From: CAZOHN01 sp964579325
Lineage (GTDB): Bacteria; Pseudomonadota; Alphaproteobacteria; Rhodobacterales; Rhodobacteraceae
Assembly (NCBI GenBank): GCA_964579325.1
Contig: CAZOHN010000025.1
Coordinates: 1 to 27,908 of the forward strand
DNA length: 27,908 bases
Direction: 5' to 3'
The notes under the pieces were generated by a model. That model did no database searches and was not told the origin of the DNA. It saw nothing but the letters and a program-made list of their open reading frames with translations. Below, piece after piece: positions 21,272 through 27,908 of the stretch. How positions within the stretch are numbered: the first letter of the stretch is position 1; every line of letters begins with the position of its first letter. Position numbers and translations under genes: made by a program.

Positions 21272-22243
21272 TCAGTCCGGAGCGACGACCACGCCCCAGG
21301 GTTGTTGCCCGACCGGGATTGACTTGATCACTTCCTCGCGGGCCACGTCGATCACCGAGATGTCGTTGGAATTTCCGTTCGTCGTGAAGAGAAAGCGCTC
21401 GTCCGGAGTGAAGCCGAGCTGCCACACGCGCTGGCCGACGAGGAGGTATTTCTCGACCTCGAAGGTCTCGCCGTTGACAAGTGCCACGCGGTTTGATGGC
21501 CCGAGCGCGACGAAGACCTTCCTGCCGTCCGAGGTGACGCGCAGCCCGACTGGCTGGACCGCCTCGGGAAGGACGCCGGGAACGTCGAAAGTGATCTTGT
21601 GGACGATCTCCTTCGCCTCGGGGTCGATGACGCTGACGGTGCCTCCGATCTCGGAGGTGACGAACAGGTACTTGCCGTCATTCGTGAACTGGGCAAAGCG
21701 CGGGCGCTGGTCGACGAGGATGTTGGCGACGATCTGGAAGCTCTCGGTATCGATGAAGTGCGCCATGTTCGTCGTCTCGGACGTGTTGACGACGTAGCGG
21801 CCATCGGGGCTTACGCCCATGCCCTCGGGTTCGACACCCACCGGCACTTCCGCCAGCACCTGCCTGGTCACCACGTCGACCACGGTGACGAGGTTGTCGT
21901 CCTCGTTGGCGATGTAGAGCGGGTTGCCCGAAGGATGCAGAATGAAGAGTTCCGGGTCCGGCCCGGAGGGCAACGTGTGGAGTTCCTCGTAGGTCTCGGG
22001 GTCGAACACGCGCACGAGGTCGTCATCCGAGGCGCAGACGTAGAGTTCCTTGCCGTCGGGCGAAATGGTGATGCCGCGCGGGCGGTTGCCCGCGGGAAAG
22101 CTGGCGATGACCTCGAGCGTCTCGCTGTCGAGCACGGTGATGTCGTTGCCTTTCTCGTTCGACACGAAGACCTTGTTGGCCAGAGCCGGGGCGGAGACGA
22201 GTGCGGCGGCGAGCGTGGCCAGAGCAAGGGTGTGCAGGCGCAT
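21272..22243 (-). CDS. YVTN-type beta-propeller protein, PQQ-catabolism associated
   Basis: 323 residues with a signal peptide (cleavage after ALA, about 23). The rest is about seven propeller blades with recurring NDITVLDSETLEV, PRGITISPDGK and VSVIDPEAKEIV units. Family members stand beside PQQ-dependent dehydrogenases and the associated ABC exporter; a role in periplasmic binding or assembly is assumed, not shown. GAGGAGG precedes the ATG at 22243, and the gap to the upstream binding-protein gene is 11 bases. A second, divergent propeller of similar length is encoded at 24644-25612. Confidence 0.9.
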   Translation of the reverse strand: MRLHTLALATLAAALVSAPALANKVFVSNEKGNDITVLDSETLEVIASFPAGNRPRGITISPDGKELYVCASDDDLVRVFDPETYEELHTLPSGPDPELFILHPSGNPLYIANEDDNLVTVVDVVTRQVLAEVPVGVEPEGMGVSPDGRYVVNTSETTNMAHFIDTESFQIVANILVDQRPRFAQFTNDGKYLFVTSEIGGTVSVIDPEAKEIVHKITFDVPGVLPEAVQPVGLRVTSDGRKVFVALGPSNRVALVNGETFEVEKYLLVGQRVWQLGFTPDERFLFTTNGNSNDISVIDVAREEVIKSIPVGQQPWGVVVAPD

Positions 22244-22254
22244 CGGGGTCCTCC

Positions 22255-23436
22255 TCAACGGGAAAGCGGGCAAGCGGATTCGGAGCGGTCGGTACCGAGG
22301 GTGTCGAGTTGCGAGACCTGGTGCAGGTACTGGTCCTGCGGCGAGACCGAAACGGTGATCGGCCCGGTCGTCAGAAGGACCGGCTGGCGCAACTGGCGAT
22401 CCCAGTCGCGCAGCGTCAGCTTCTGGCCCTTGAAGGCGGCCAATTCGAAACTCTCGCCCAGTATGAAGTCGCGCAGCACCTCGAAATCGCCCGAGTTCGC
22501 CCGCGTCGCAGCCTCGCCAAGGATCCTCAGCGCGACCCAGACCTGGTAGTCCTCGTCCCGCATGTTGCGGCCCGACAGTGCCTCGAAGCGGTTCTGGAAC
22601 TGCGTCGCTCCCCAGGCCTCGAGCGCGGGATGCCAGCTTCGCGGAACAAGACCGGCCGACCCGGCAACGGGGCGCGCATCCCACGTGTGATAGGGCAGAT
22701 AGACCGCGAAGACACCGTTTTCGTCGGCGGCGATCACCACGTCATGCTCGCGCGCCTGCTGAGTGAATACCGGGATCGCGGCCTGCACCTGCACGTGGCC
22801 GGTATCTGTGCGCCGCGCCCCCCCGGTATCCTCGAACAGGCGCTCCTCGACGATGCGGGCGCCGAACTTCGTCGCAGCCTTGCGGTAGGCGTCGGCCAGC
22901 GCGGCGTCCTCGGGGTGGCTTCCCTCGATGAGGAACCATCGGCTCCACCGCTTCCACATCAGGAACTGCGCCAACGCATCGGCCAGCATCGCGTGGCTCG
23001 GCGCAACGTGGACGAGGTTTGCCCGACAATCGGCATTGCGCAACGCATCACCGCGGGCCTTCGCGTTGACGACCAGCGCACGATCGCCCGCGGCGTCGGC
23101 GAGAGCCAGTGTCTCGTCCTCGGTTGCGAGCGTGACGACAAACCGCGCGCCCTCTGACAGCGCGGTCTCAAGCGTGTCGAGCGCCTGCTCGGGTCCGGTG
23201 GAATACTCGTCCACCACGAAGGTCTGACCCATGAAACTTCCGGTGGTGGCGTTGTCGGCGGTCGCCAGGCGGCCGCCGGCAAAGCCGAGATCGTCGGGCG
23301 GCAGGTCGAGCCGCGACACAGGTGGAAGTTCGGCCCGGTCGACGCGGATCACTGCCGCGCGAACCTCGACCTCGGCGATGGCAGCGTTGCCAACCATGCA
23401 GAAGACGAGGGCGAAACCCAGAAATCCCGTTCGCAT
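22255..23436 (-). CDS. Periplasmic binding protein of the PQQ-alcohol-dehydrogenase-associated ABC system
   Basis: 393 residues with a Sec signal peptide (cleavage near AIAEV, about 21). It has a type I periplasmic-binding fold related to branched-chain amino-acid receptors but divergent: LSEGARFVVTLATEDETLALAD, WFLIEGSHPEDAALADAYRKA, QVWVALRILGEAATR. It is the first gene of the six-gene operon; the ATG at 23436 follows GGAGGGAGG. Having a binding protein with an export-type (ABC-2) transporter is characteristic of these clusters and unexplained. It might deliver or receive an alcohol, aldehyde, PQQ or metal complex. Confidence 0.85.
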   Translation of the reverse strand: MRTGFLGFALVFCMVGNAAIAEVEVRAAVIRVDRAELPPVSRLDLPPDDLGFAGGRLATADNATTGSFMGQTFVVDEYSTGPEQALDTLETALSEGARFVVTLATEDETLALADAAGDRALVVNAKARGDALRNADCRANLVHVAPSHAMLADALAQFLMWKRWSRWFLIEGSHPEDAALADAYRKAATKFGARIVEERLFEDTGGARRTDTGHVQVQAAIPVFTQQAREHDVVIAADENGVFAVYLPYHTWDARPVAGSAGLVPRSWHPALEAWGATQFQNRFEALSGRNMRDEDYQVWVALRILGEAATRANSGDFEVLRDFILGESFELAAFKGQKLTLRDWDRQLRQPVLLTTGPITVSVSPQDQYLHQVSQLDTLGTDRSESACPLSR

Positions 23437-23598
23437 GGCGTCCTCCCTCCCGCAGTGGGCCACGCCCGCGCGCTCTGCGTCAACTCCTCCATAGGTGCCA
23501 CGTTGGATAAGAGATTCATGAGGAACCGCAATCTGTTGGGGCCGGCTCATACTTTCGTCCGATTGCCTGCACGGCCCCGCCGGACGCATTCTCCCGGC
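23437..23598. promoter_or_regulatory. Divergent promoter region between the two quinoprotein-support operons
   Basis: 162 bases drive the binding-protein operon to the left and the DUF3280-type operon to the right. I see an inverted pair GGGGCCG...CGGCCCC with a long spacer in its right part, but no convincing -35/-10 on either strand. Its function as a shared promoter is inferred from gene orientation. Confidence 0.4.
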
Positions 23599-24108
23599 AT
23601 GTTTCGGCACCTAGCTCCCCTCCTGCTGGCTGCGCTGCCGGCCGCGGCCGAGCCGATCGATCCCGGCTCGGTCGCCTTTTTCGGCCTGCATTTCATGGAC
23701 ACCTCGACCGAAGGCGCGATCAACGGCGTACGCCCCGACGAGACCGAGCGGCTGGCGAAAACGGCAGAATACGTGGAGGAAGGGCTGGCCAGCCGCGGGT
23801 TCGCTCCGGTGGACATCGCACCGGCCCTGGAACGCCTGGCCCGCGTCAAGAACCCCGCCCGCTGCAACGGCTGCGAAACCGCCCTCGCCCGAGACCTCGG
23901 CGCGCGCTACGCGGCGACCGGCGAGGTGCAGAAGACCTCGAACCTGATCCTGACCCTCAACTTCGTCCTCAAGGACGCCGAGAGCGGCGCGATCGTGCGT
24001 GGTGGATCGGTCGAGATCAGGGGCAACGACGACACGACATGGCAGCGCGGCTACCGCTACCTTCTGCGAAACACGATCTTTCCCGAGAACCCGGAGACCC
24101 CCGAATGA
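23599..24108 (+). CDS. Secreted DUF3280/DUF2380-like protein
   Basis: 169 residues. The start at 23599 gives a clean signal peptide (MFRHLAPLLLAALPAAAEP). The mature part (VAFFGLHFMDTSTEG, then CNGCETALARDLGARYAATGEVQKTSN) matches a DUF common in methylotrophic alphaproteobacteria, with C-x2-C near residues 94-97. No Shine-Dalgarno is visible before 23599; an upstream ATG at 23518 in frame would place the signal peptide internally and seems less likely. It is coupled to the next gene by ATGA. Function unknown, periplasmic. Confidence 0.8.
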   Translation: MFRHLAPLLLAALPAAAEPIDPGSVAFFGLHFMDTSTEGAINGVRPDETERLAKTAEYVEEGLASRGFAPVDIAPALERLARVKNPARCNGCETALARDLGARYAATGEVQKTSNLILTLNFVLKDAESGAIVRGGSVEIRGNDDTTWQRGYRYLLRNTIFPENPETPE

Positions 24109-24647
24109 GACGACGTTCCGTTCTGCTCGGCGCCGCCGCGGTCGCTGCAGCTTCAGCCACCCCGGCACCGGCCCACGGGCCGACACGGCAGAAGGTGACG
24201 CTGGAGATGAAGCTTGCCGCGACCCCGGACGAGGTCTGGGCGGCAATCGGCGACTTCCAAGACATGAGTTGGCACCCCGCAGTATTCTCGACCGCCGGCG
24301 AGGGCGGCAGCGTGCCGGGAGCGACGCGTCTCCTGACGCTCGGCGCAGAGGGCGGACCCACAATCGCCGAGGAGCTCGTCAAGCACAGCACCGAGGCGCG
24401 CAGCTATTCCTACCGCATCACCGAGGTCGACGTGGCGGTGCTGCCGGTGACGAACTATTCCTCCCACCTGACCGTCAAGGATGACGGCGGCATGGCGCTG
24501 GTTGAATGGCGCGGGGCGTTCTACCGGGGCTTTCCGAACAATGACCCGCCGCCGGAACAGAACGACGAGGCCGCCGTCGCAGCGACCGCCGGCGTCTACC
24601 AGGCAGGTCTTGATGCGCTCGCCGCGCGGTTTGGCCGCCGCGAGTGA
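24105..24647 (+). CDS. MxaD-like SRPBCC family protein
   Basis: 180 residues. The N-terminus MRRRSVLLGAAAVAAASA is a Tat-like or Sec signal, then an SRPBCC/polyketide-cyclase fold (VTLEMKLAATPDEVWAAIGDF, SYSYRITEVDVAVLPVTNYSSHLTVK). MxaD, a periplasmic protein of the same fold, assists electron transfer from methanol dehydrogenase to cytochrome cL in Methylobacterium; by position and fold this is its counterpart in the xox cluster. It overlaps both neighbours (ATGA upstream, GTGA downstream), so translation of the three genes is coupled. Confidence 0.82.
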   Translation: MRRRSVLLGAAAVAAASATPAPAHGPTRQKVTLEMKLAATPDEVWAAIGDFQDMSWHPAVFSTAGEGGSVPGATRLLTLGAEGGPTIAEELVKHSTEARSYSYRITEVDVAVLPVTNYSSHLTVKDDGGMALVEWRGAFYRGFPNNDPPPEQNDEAAVAATAGVYQAGLDALAARFGRRE

Positions 24648-25612
24648 TCCGCACTGCGGCGCGCGGTGCAGCGCTGGTGGCCGCCGTGGCCTGCGCAATA
24701 CCGACTGCGGCGCGCGAGATCGCCTATGTGACGTCACAGGGAGCCGGCACCCTCACGCTGGTTGATGTCGCGGCGCGCGAGGTCGTGGCCGAGATCGCGC
24801 TTGGCGGTGAGCCCGCACCCGTCGCCGTCGACCCGGCGCGAGGGCGCGTTTATGCCGTCTCTGCCGGCACCGGGGTCCTGCACATCCTCGATACGGGCGG
24901 GCAGGTCCTCGAGACGGTCGAACCGGGCGGAATGCCCTTCGCGGTGGCCGTCAACCCGGCAAGCGGCATGGTCTACGTGACCGATTGGAGCGGAGCGCGG
25001 GTGTTCGAGATCGACCCCTCCAACGGAACGGTCCTGCGCAGCCTGCCGGTGGGAACCACTCCGGCGGGAATCGCCGTGAGCGCCGACGGCGCAACGGTTG
25101 TGACCGCCGATCGCGACGACAACCGGATCTCGATCCTCAATGCCGGGACGGGCCAGCTTCGGGCACGGGTCGCGGTGGGAACCCATCCGTTCGGCGTGAT
25201 AGTCGAAGGCGGGCGCGTCTTCACGGCGGATGTCGAGGCCGACACCGTGAGCGTGGTGGACCTTGCCACCGCAACACTGACGGCCACCATCGCCGTCGGC
25301 AGTCGGCCCTATGCGGTAGCCTTCGCGGCGGGGCGCGGGTTCGTCACCAACCAGTATGCCGACAGCGTTACCGTGTTCGACACAGGCAGTCTCGACGTGG
25401 TGGCGACCATCGAGGTCGGCGAGTACCCCGAGGGCATCGCTGCCACGTCGGATGGCGGCGAGGTACTCGTCGCCAACTGGTTCTCCAACACGCTCACCGT
25501 GATCGACGCCGTGACCCTGGAGTTGGTCGGAGAGGTCGAGGTGCCGGACGGCCCGCGCGCCTTCGGGGCCTTCGTCGGGCCGGCGCCGCCGGCCCTTCTC
25601 AGGGCGCCGTGA
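24644..25612 (+). CDS. Second YVTN-type beta-propeller protein
   Basis: 322 residues starting at GTG 24644, which overlaps the preceding stop in GTGA. Signal peptide (cleavage after PTAA-R, about 23), then regular propeller repeats with YVT/YVTD, EPAPVAVDPARGRVYAV and PEGIAATSDGGEVLVANW units. It resembles the product of 21272-22243 in design but sits in a different operon. Probably periplasmic and part of the quinoprotein support system. Its last 14 bases overlap the end of the convergent CXXCW gene. Confidence 0.88.
   Translation: MIRTAARGAALVAAVACAIPTAAREIAYVTSQGAGTLTLVDVAAREVVAEIALGGEPAPVAVDPARGRVYAVSAGTGVLHILDTGGQVLETVEPGGMPFAVAVNPASGMVYVTDWSGARVFEIDPSNGTVLRSLPVGTTPAGIAVSADGATVVTADRDDNRISILNAGTGQLRARVAVGTHPFGVIVEGGRVFTADVEADTVSVVDLATATLTATIAVGSRPYAVAFAAGRGFVTNQYADSVTVFDTGSLDVVATIEVGEYPEGIAATSDGGEVLVANWFSNTLTVIDAVTLELVGEVEVPDGPRAFGAFVGPAPPALLRAP
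25577..25595. terminator. Perfect hairpin at the convergent gene junction
   Basis: GGGCCGGC (25577-25584), GCC loop, GCCGGCCC (25588-25595): a perfect 8-bp stem inside the last codons of the YVTN gene and just beyond the stop of the minus-strand CXXCW gene. On the minus strand it could end the xox transcript; no T-run follows. Confidence 0.5.
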
Positions 25613-26153
25613 ACGGCACGGCGCGCTCGAGCGGCTGGCCCCAGGCGGACCAGCCATCCACCCCGTCGGGATACCAGATCACGTCGAGGTAGCCCAGTTC
25701 CAGTGCCCGCTTCGCAGCATTCCATGACATCCAGCACTCGGCGCGACAGAAGACCACGATGGTCCGCGCCGGATCGTTTCCCGTCGCCGCCGCGAGTCCG
25801 TCCGCAAGATAGGCGCCTACCGTCGGCGCAAGCGCCTCGTAGCCCGTGTTGGGCAGCCAGACCGCGCCGGGGATCGTGTTGTGCGGCCGGTCGATCCAGA
25901 CGGTTCCCTCCGGCAGATCCGCAGGTCTCTCGTCGCGCGGCAGGACGTCCACGAAGACCGCAACGCCGCTCCGGTGCAGGGCCGTGGCCTCCTCATCGCC
26001 GATCACGCGCGCCCCGGCGAGCGTCGCCGGAACCGGGCCGCGGTAGGGCTCCCCGTGGTAGCCGGACGGCTCGGGCACCGTCTCCGCGCCCGCACCGACC
26101 GTCACGACCGCCAGCGCCGCCGCGACGAGAAGGCGCGCGGCAAGCCCGGTCAT
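25599..26153 (-). CDS. PQQ-catabolism-associated CXXCW-family (rhodanese-like) protein
   Basis: 184 residues with a signal peptide (hydrophobic 7-20, cleavage near AGAET). The fold is rhodanese-like (VFVDVLP, NTIPGAVWLPNTGY, TIVVFCRAECWMSWNAAKRA). The active loop has Cys136, Cys140 and Trp141, the hallmark of the CXXCW family found beside PQQ-dependent dehydrogenases. It may act in periplasmic thiol or sulfur transfer, perhaps with the SoxYZ-like carrier whose GGC Cys is encoded 8 kb away; this link is inference. The ATG overlaps the xoxJ stop (ATGA). Confidence 0.88.
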   Translation of the reverse strand: MTGLAARLLVAAALAVVTVGAGAETVPEPSGYHGEPYRGPVPATLAGARVIGDEEATALHRSGVAVFVDVLPRDERPADLPEGTVWIDRPHNTIPGAVWLPNTGYEALAPTVGAYLADGLAAATGNDPARTIVVFCRAECWMSWNAAKRALELGYLDVIWYPDGVDGWSAWGQPLERAVPFTAP

Positions 26154-26971
26154 GGCGCCGGTTTCAGCATCGTGCCATAGTCGTCTGCCAACGGCACACC
26201 CGCCTCGCGCAGGACCGAGTCTATGGCATCCTGGTTGCGTCGGATCAGCGAGTTGAGCTGCCGCTTCCAATCGTCTTCGCCCGCACGCACGCCCATGGTG
26301 ATCCGGTAGAACAGCCGCGGTGCACCTTGTTCCTTCAGGAGCGGCGTGGCGACGAGATCGGCCCGGTCCTTCGTCAGGGGCCCTCCCACCGGACCCCAGA
26401 GTACGGCCGCGTCGAGCTCGCCCGCGGCGAGATCGCGCAGCATGTCGCCCGACGGGTCCTCCGCCCTGCGGTCCACCACCAGGCGGTACCCCTTCATCAT
26501 CGCCGCGAGACCGTGGCGCGCGAGATGGGAGGCCGGGGGCGTTCCTGCGATCACGCCGATGCGATGGCCCTGAAGCGCCGGATCGGACAGCGTATCGACC
26601 GACGAAAGCCCGTCACCCGCGCGGGTCACGAGGAGATAGACCGAGGTGTAGTAGTGGTTGGTGTTCAGGACAAGTTCCTCGCCCTGCGCATAGCCAATGA
26701 TCACGTCACAGGTGCCCGCGCGCAGCGTGCGCCGCACGAAGCCCGTCGCCATAGGGAACCAGGTGTACTCGACCGGTCGATCCAGTTCCGCGGCGATCAC
26801 CTCGGCGATCCGGTTTTCGAAGCCGGTTCCATCCTGCGAGGACATTGGCAGGTTGCCCGGATCGGCACAGACGCGGAAGGCCGTCGTCGAGACGAGGTCG
26901 GCAACCTGCGCCCCGGCAGGGGCGGTCGCCACCGCGGCGATGACGGCGATGGCCCGGCCCAGATGCCTCAT
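26150..26971 (-). CDS. xoxJ: XoxJ/MxaJ-type periplasmic binding protein
   Basis: 273 residues with a signal peptide (cleavage after AGAQ, about 22). It shows the SBP_bac_3-like core of the MxaJ/XoxJ family: FRVCADPGNLPMSSQDGTGFENRIAE, TLRAGTCDVIIGY, GHRIGVIAGTPPA, ELDAAVLWGPVGG. XoxJ is essential or helpful for maturation of the XoxF dehydrogenase and sits after xoxG in the usual order xoxF-xoxG-xoxJ. I prefer ATG 26971 because GGAGG lies 7 bases upstream; a GTG at 26977 overlapping the xoxG stop is the alternative. Confidence 0.92.
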   Translation of the reverse strand: MRHLGRAIAVIAAVATAPAGAQVADLVSTTAFRVCADPGNLPMSSQDGTGFENRIAEVIAAELDRPVEYTWFPMATGFVRRTLRAGTCDVIIGYAQGEELVLNTNHYYTSVYLLVTRAGDGLSSVDTLSDPALQGHRIGVIAGTPPASHLARHGLAAMMKGYRLVVDRRAEDPSGDMLRDLAAGELDAAVLWGPVGGPLTKDRADLVATPLLKEQGAPRLFYRITMGVRAGEDDWKRQLNSLIRRNQDAIDSVLREAGVPLADDYGTMLKPAP

Positions 26972-26973
26972 CG

Positions 26974-27504
26974 TCACCCCTCCATGCAGCTCTTCTCGAT
27001 CTCGGCGTACTCGGGCAGCTTGTCGGCGCGCTTGGCGGGACGGCCGCGCTCTATCACGCCTGTCCCGCGCGCCAGTAGGTAGATGTAGATGTCGTCGAGA
27101 TAGCAGGTGACGTTGAGGTTGGTTCCAAACGCGGGCATGACCGAGGTCTCCGAGGCGCCGACCTTCTGGATACCCGCGTTCACGGCGGTCAGGAAATCAT
27201 AGTAGTCCATTTGCATGACCGAGTCCTTCAGCGCCGGCGCATAGGTCGACCCTTCGCCGTCCGGCCCGTGACAGACGTGGCACTCGGCGTGGTAGCGCCG
27301 GAAGCCCGAGAACGTGGGCCAGTCCAAGGTCCCGTCATCCTCGATCCTGTAGGTCGGAATGCCCTCGGCGTTGAACCACCGGCCGTCGACCTGCTCCACA
27401 GCCACAAACCGGGCCTCGTCGGCGGCCGCTGGTTCGGCATGGAACAACGTTCCTGTGCATGTGCAGGCCAGTCCGATCGACAGAAGCGGTGCAGTGAATT
27501 TCAT
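26974..27504 (-). CDS. xoxG: XoxG-type cytochrome c, electron acceptor of XoxF
   Basis: 176 residues with a signal peptide (about 1-28). One class I haem c site, CHVCH (75-79), and a likely axial Met123 in SVMPAFGTN. It has the family features of cytochrome cL/XoxG (FRRYHAECHVCHGPDGEGSTYAPAL, NVTCYLDDIYIYLLAR) and an extra Cys pair (about 133 and 173) that may form a disulfide. It takes electrons from the PQQ of XoxF in the periplasm and passes them to the oxidase chain. A 150-base gap with two hairpins separates it from xoxF; GGGAGGAA precedes the ATG at 27504. Confidence 0.93.
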   Translation of the reverse strand: MKFTAPLLSIGLACTCTGTLFHAEPAAADEARFVAVEQVDGRWFNAEGIPTYRIEDDGTLDWPTFSGFRRYHAECHVCHGPDGEGSTYAPALKDSVMQMDYYDFLTAVNAGIQKVGASETSVMPAFGTNLNVTCYLDDIYIYLLARGTGVIERGRPAKRADKLPEYAEIEKSCMEG

Positions 27505-27531
27505 TCCGGTGGTTCCTCCCTGTTGCGAAGA

Positions 27532-27560
27532 GCCGCCCCGAGCGTTCCGCCCGGAGCGGC
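27532..27560. terminator. Hairpin upstream of xoxG
   Basis: GCCGCCCCGAGCG (27532-27544) and CGCCCGGAGCGGC (27548-27560) pair over 13 positions with two mismatches around a TTC loop. Together with the hairpin at 27607-27638 it could reduce read-through from xoxF into xoxG and protect the xoxF mRNA end. Confidence 0.45.
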
Positions 27561-27606
27561 TTCTGGCACGCTGCGCGGCGCCATTCCTGTCGGGCGCTCA
27601 CGCGAA

Positions 27607-27638
27607 GGCCTGCCCGGGCACGGAGGTCCGGACAGGCC
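27607..27638. terminator. Hairpin just after the xoxF stop codon
   Basis: GGCCTGCCCGG (27607-27617) and CCGGACAGGCC (27628-27638) form an 11-position stem with one mismatch, 17 bases beyond the xoxF stop on the minus strand. It is a likely partial terminator or processing site between the abundant xoxF transcript and xoxG. Confidence 0.55.
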
Positions 27639-27654
27639 GAGGTTCACATGCCCG

Positions 27655-27908
27655 TCAGTTCGGCAGTTCGAAGACGGTGAGTTGCCCGCCGAGCGCGGTA
27701 TAGTCGCTGAGCGCGGCGTAACCACCCACGGCACCAAGACCGTCGTTAGGGTTGGTCAGACCGGCCGCTAGGCCGATCCCGGCCCAGCCACCGACGCCCG
27801 ACAGGACGCCGACATACTGCTTGCCGCCATTCTCGAAGGTCATCACGTTGCCGATGATGCCCGACGGGGTCTTGAAGCTGTAAAGCTCCTCGCCCGACTG
27901 CGCATCGA
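27655..27908 (-). CDS. xoxF: XoxF-type PQQ-dependent methanol dehydrogenase, C-terminal end (gene runs off the right edge)
   Basis: About 83 C-terminal residues. SGEELYSFKTPSGIIGN, then MTFENGGKQYVGVLSGVGGW and GGQLTVFELPN are the closing blades of the PQQ propeller of methanol dehydrogenase large subunits. The neighbours xoxG and xoxJ, and the absence of an mxaI-like small subunit between them, favour the lanthanide-dependent XoxF class over MxaF. The diagnostic Asp next to the metal site lies outside the window, so the metal cannot be verified here. Confidence 0.88.
   Translation of the reverse strand, partial: DAQSGEELYSFKTPSGIIGNVMTFENGGKQYVGVLSGVGGWAGIGLAAGLTNPNDGLGAVGGYAALSDYTALGGQLTVFELPN

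Overview
The window reads as a high-GC alphaproteobacterial chromosome, most likely Rhodobacteraceae (Paracoccus/Rhodobacter/Roseobacter group). This is judged from GC content, codon use and gene content: a trimethylamine monooxygenase, a XoxF-type quinoprotein cluster, and regulators resembling the Flh/Rfd/Afd methylotrophy regulators. Coding density is very high, many genes overlap by 4 bases (ATGA/GTGA), and nearly everything fits one theme, one-carbon and methylated-amine metabolism. No tRNA, rRNA, CRISPR array, IS element or phage gene was seen.

Left third (1-9620), methylated-amine module. The 5' end of a formate-tetrahydrofolate ligase gene (fhs) is cut by the window edge. It is followed on the minus strand by a branched-chain-amino-acid-type (HAAT) ABC transporter operon read from right to left: Tat-exported binding protein, livH, livM, livG, livF, then a small helical protein of unknown function. 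Diverging from it is a FadR-type GntR regulator. Next comes a second binding protein, clearly a paralogue of the first but with no recognisable export signal. A flavin monooxygenase with the hallmarks of trimethylamine monooxygenase (tmm) diverges from that. The two divergent promoter regions share an AAGAA...TTCTT box and GGACC(A/G)GACCA and ACCAGTT sites, and the fhs promoter carries a partial copy of the box. I infer one regulon for uptake and oxidation of a methylated amine or a related amide.

Middle (9661-16170), one tightly coupled minus-strand regulatory operon. Its order is LuxR-type response regulator, FIST-domain sensor, soluble hybrid histidine kinase, membrane histidine kinase, OmpR-type response regulator, and two small secreted proteins. 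It is effectively two two-component systems in one transcript with their likely sensory accessories.

Right half (16573-27908), periplasmic quinoprotein (methanol dehydrogenase) support cluster. It holds a SoxYZ-like carrier and a divergent zinc metallohydrolase that appears to start at ATT. A six-gene minus-strand operon encodes a periplasmic binding protein, a YVTN beta-propeller, a secreted protein, an ABC ATPase, an ABC-2 permease and another secreted protein. A divergent plus-strand operon encodes a DUF3280-type protein, an MxaD-like SRPBCC protein and a second YVTN propeller. At the right edge, xoxF (3' end only), xoxG (cytochrome c), xoxJ and a rhodanese-like CXXCW-family protein run on the minus strand. 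Together these suggest a cell that oxidises methanol or formaldehyde in the periplasm and trimethylamine in the cytoplasm, feeding the tetrahydrofolate C1 pool through Fhs.
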